A stretch of 64,000 bases of DNA, taken from Methanobacteriota archaeon (GTDB lineage: Archaea > Halobacteriota > Methanomicrobia > Methanomicrobiales > Methanocorpusculaceae). Below the pieces are notes generated by a model. The model saw nothing but the letters and a program-made list of their open reading frames with translations, made no database searches and was not told the DNA's origin. Positions 63,319 to 64,000 of this stretch are shown here, one piece after another (the stretch's first letter is position 1; every line of letters starts with the position of its first letter). Where the stretch lies: NCBI GenBank assembly GCA_023396065.1, contig JAEWXF010000023.1, positions 53,250 through 117,249 on the forward strand, in the 5' to 3' direction. The position numbers and the translations under genes are program-made.

Positions 63319-64000
63319 TTTGACACTTTGCCTTATCTCCCTCTTTTTCGAAATTAGAAATTGAAATAAAACCACCCAATTTTTGGACAGAAAACAATAT
63401 TTGGGGTGCAATTAGGATTGGTTTTCTTGCGGATCTTTGGACGTATATGGGTAACCACGGCTTGAAAGCCGAAGATGGTTTCCGGAGATGAGATTCTTTG
63501 GATGTATGTGGGTAACCACGGAACAGCACGGAACACACCGAATTCCACGGAAGAAAAAACACAGAAAACCGCCGCTACGCGGCTTACGGAAAAAACGGAA
63601 AGACTAAGAAAGTGGGATGCTTCGGACGTCCGTCGATATTTTTTCCTGCAAGTCTTGTCCAAAAAGTCTAAGGCTTCGACTTGGACGGCACGTTATCCCG
63701 CATGGCTTGCACGCGAATCCCAGAAAATGTATCAATCGGACGTCCGAAGCATCCCACTTCCTTAGTCTTTCCGTTTTTTCCGTAAGCGAAGCGGTATTCC
63801 GTGTTTTTTTCCGTGGAATTCGGTGTGTTCCGTGCTGTTCCGTGGTTACCCACATGAGACCAAAGAATCTCATCCCCGGAAACCATCTTCGGCTTTCAAG
63901 CCGTGGTTCCCCATATACGTCCAAAGACCCGCAAGAAAAGTATCGACCTGCATCGAAAAAAGTATTATCAGACACCTTTGTGTTTCCCGGAGTGACAGGT
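63319..64000. repeat. Inverted-repeat element, copy B (giant hairpin)
   Basis: Starts with TTTGACACTTTGCCT and a GAAATTGAAATAAAA block, as in copy A, and ends at the window edge with CCCGGAGTGACAGGT, again as in A. In between, 63421-63633 and 63737-63944 are inverted copies of each other (about 210 bp, roughly nine in ten bases alike), separated by a 103-nt loop. Short frames in it are by-products of the palindrome. Confidence 0.85.

Noticed and set aside
63475..63975. Several 70-120 codon frames within repeat B
   Set aside because: They mirror each other because of the palindrome and lack ribosome sites or domain-like sequence.

Overview
The window looks like the chromosome of a hydrogenotrophic methanogenic archaeon, most likely of the order Methanomicrobiales. 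The evidence is an F420-reducing hydrogenase operon (frhADGB), the archaeal GTP cyclohydrolase of methanopterin synthesis (mptA), an AksA-type homocitrate synthase, an F420-dependent NADP reductase next to a secondary alcohol dehydrogenase, archaeal AspRS, Hel308, Cgi121, RIO1 and KH proteins, and TATA-type promoters. A Methanocorpusculum-like genus is a guess from overall style, not a demonstrated assignment.

Region 1 (1-9.2 kb) is a defence island, read leftwards. A PLD/SNF2 helicase and a DUF4391 protein stand at one end and a type III-style DNA methyltransferase (Mod, cut by the window edge) at the other. Between them, in visibly more AT-rich DNA, lie a translationally coupled membrane/soluble pair resembling Kiwa (KwaA/KwaB) and a KAP-type P-loop NTPase broken by a one-base change in an A-run. 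A putative nuclease-like gene diverges from the helicase.

Region 2 (9.2-17.1 kb) holds an orphan pair of unknown small genes, a DUF3089 hydrolase, and a tightly coupled six-gene operon: ferredoxin-like subunit, tungsten/molybdenum aldehyde oxidoreductase, MoaD-like protein, and NuoE-, NuoF- and NuoG-like subunits. This predicts an aldehyde oxidoreductase that exchanges electrons with NAD(P) and perhaps ferredoxin, which is unusual for a methanogen.

Region 3 (17.1-33.1 kb) mixes housekeeping and accessory genes: homocitrate synthase, a BRO-type protein plus a 50-bp fragment of a relative, AspRS, a core methionine synthase, a RelBE-like pair with a frameshifted toxin, an ECF transporter whose S and two A domains are fused, an acyl-CoA ligase, a metal P-type ATPase cluster, and an alcohol-oxidation locus (TrmB regulator, small monooxygenase-like protein, NADP alcohol dehydrogenase, Fno) that would pass electrons from secondary alcohols through NADPH to F420.

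Region 4 (33.2-58.9 kb) contains information-processing genes (Cgi121, Hel308, KH, RIO1, RecQ), a MerR/GyrI regulator followed by an out-of-frame zinc ribbon, a secreted subtilisin with a coupled cell-surface partner, MoaB, two membrane proteins of one unknown family, a three-gene unit of two condensation-type acyltransferases around a dipeptidase, an NhaC antiporter, KARI and MptA.

Region 5 (58.9-64 kb) is the frhADGB operon with a long leader. FrhG carries an unusual N-terminal extension and has a second, well-placed internal start. Downstream is a very long inverted repeat (arms of about 210 bp) that belongs to the same repeat family as a smaller hairpin element at 39.7-40.0 kb.
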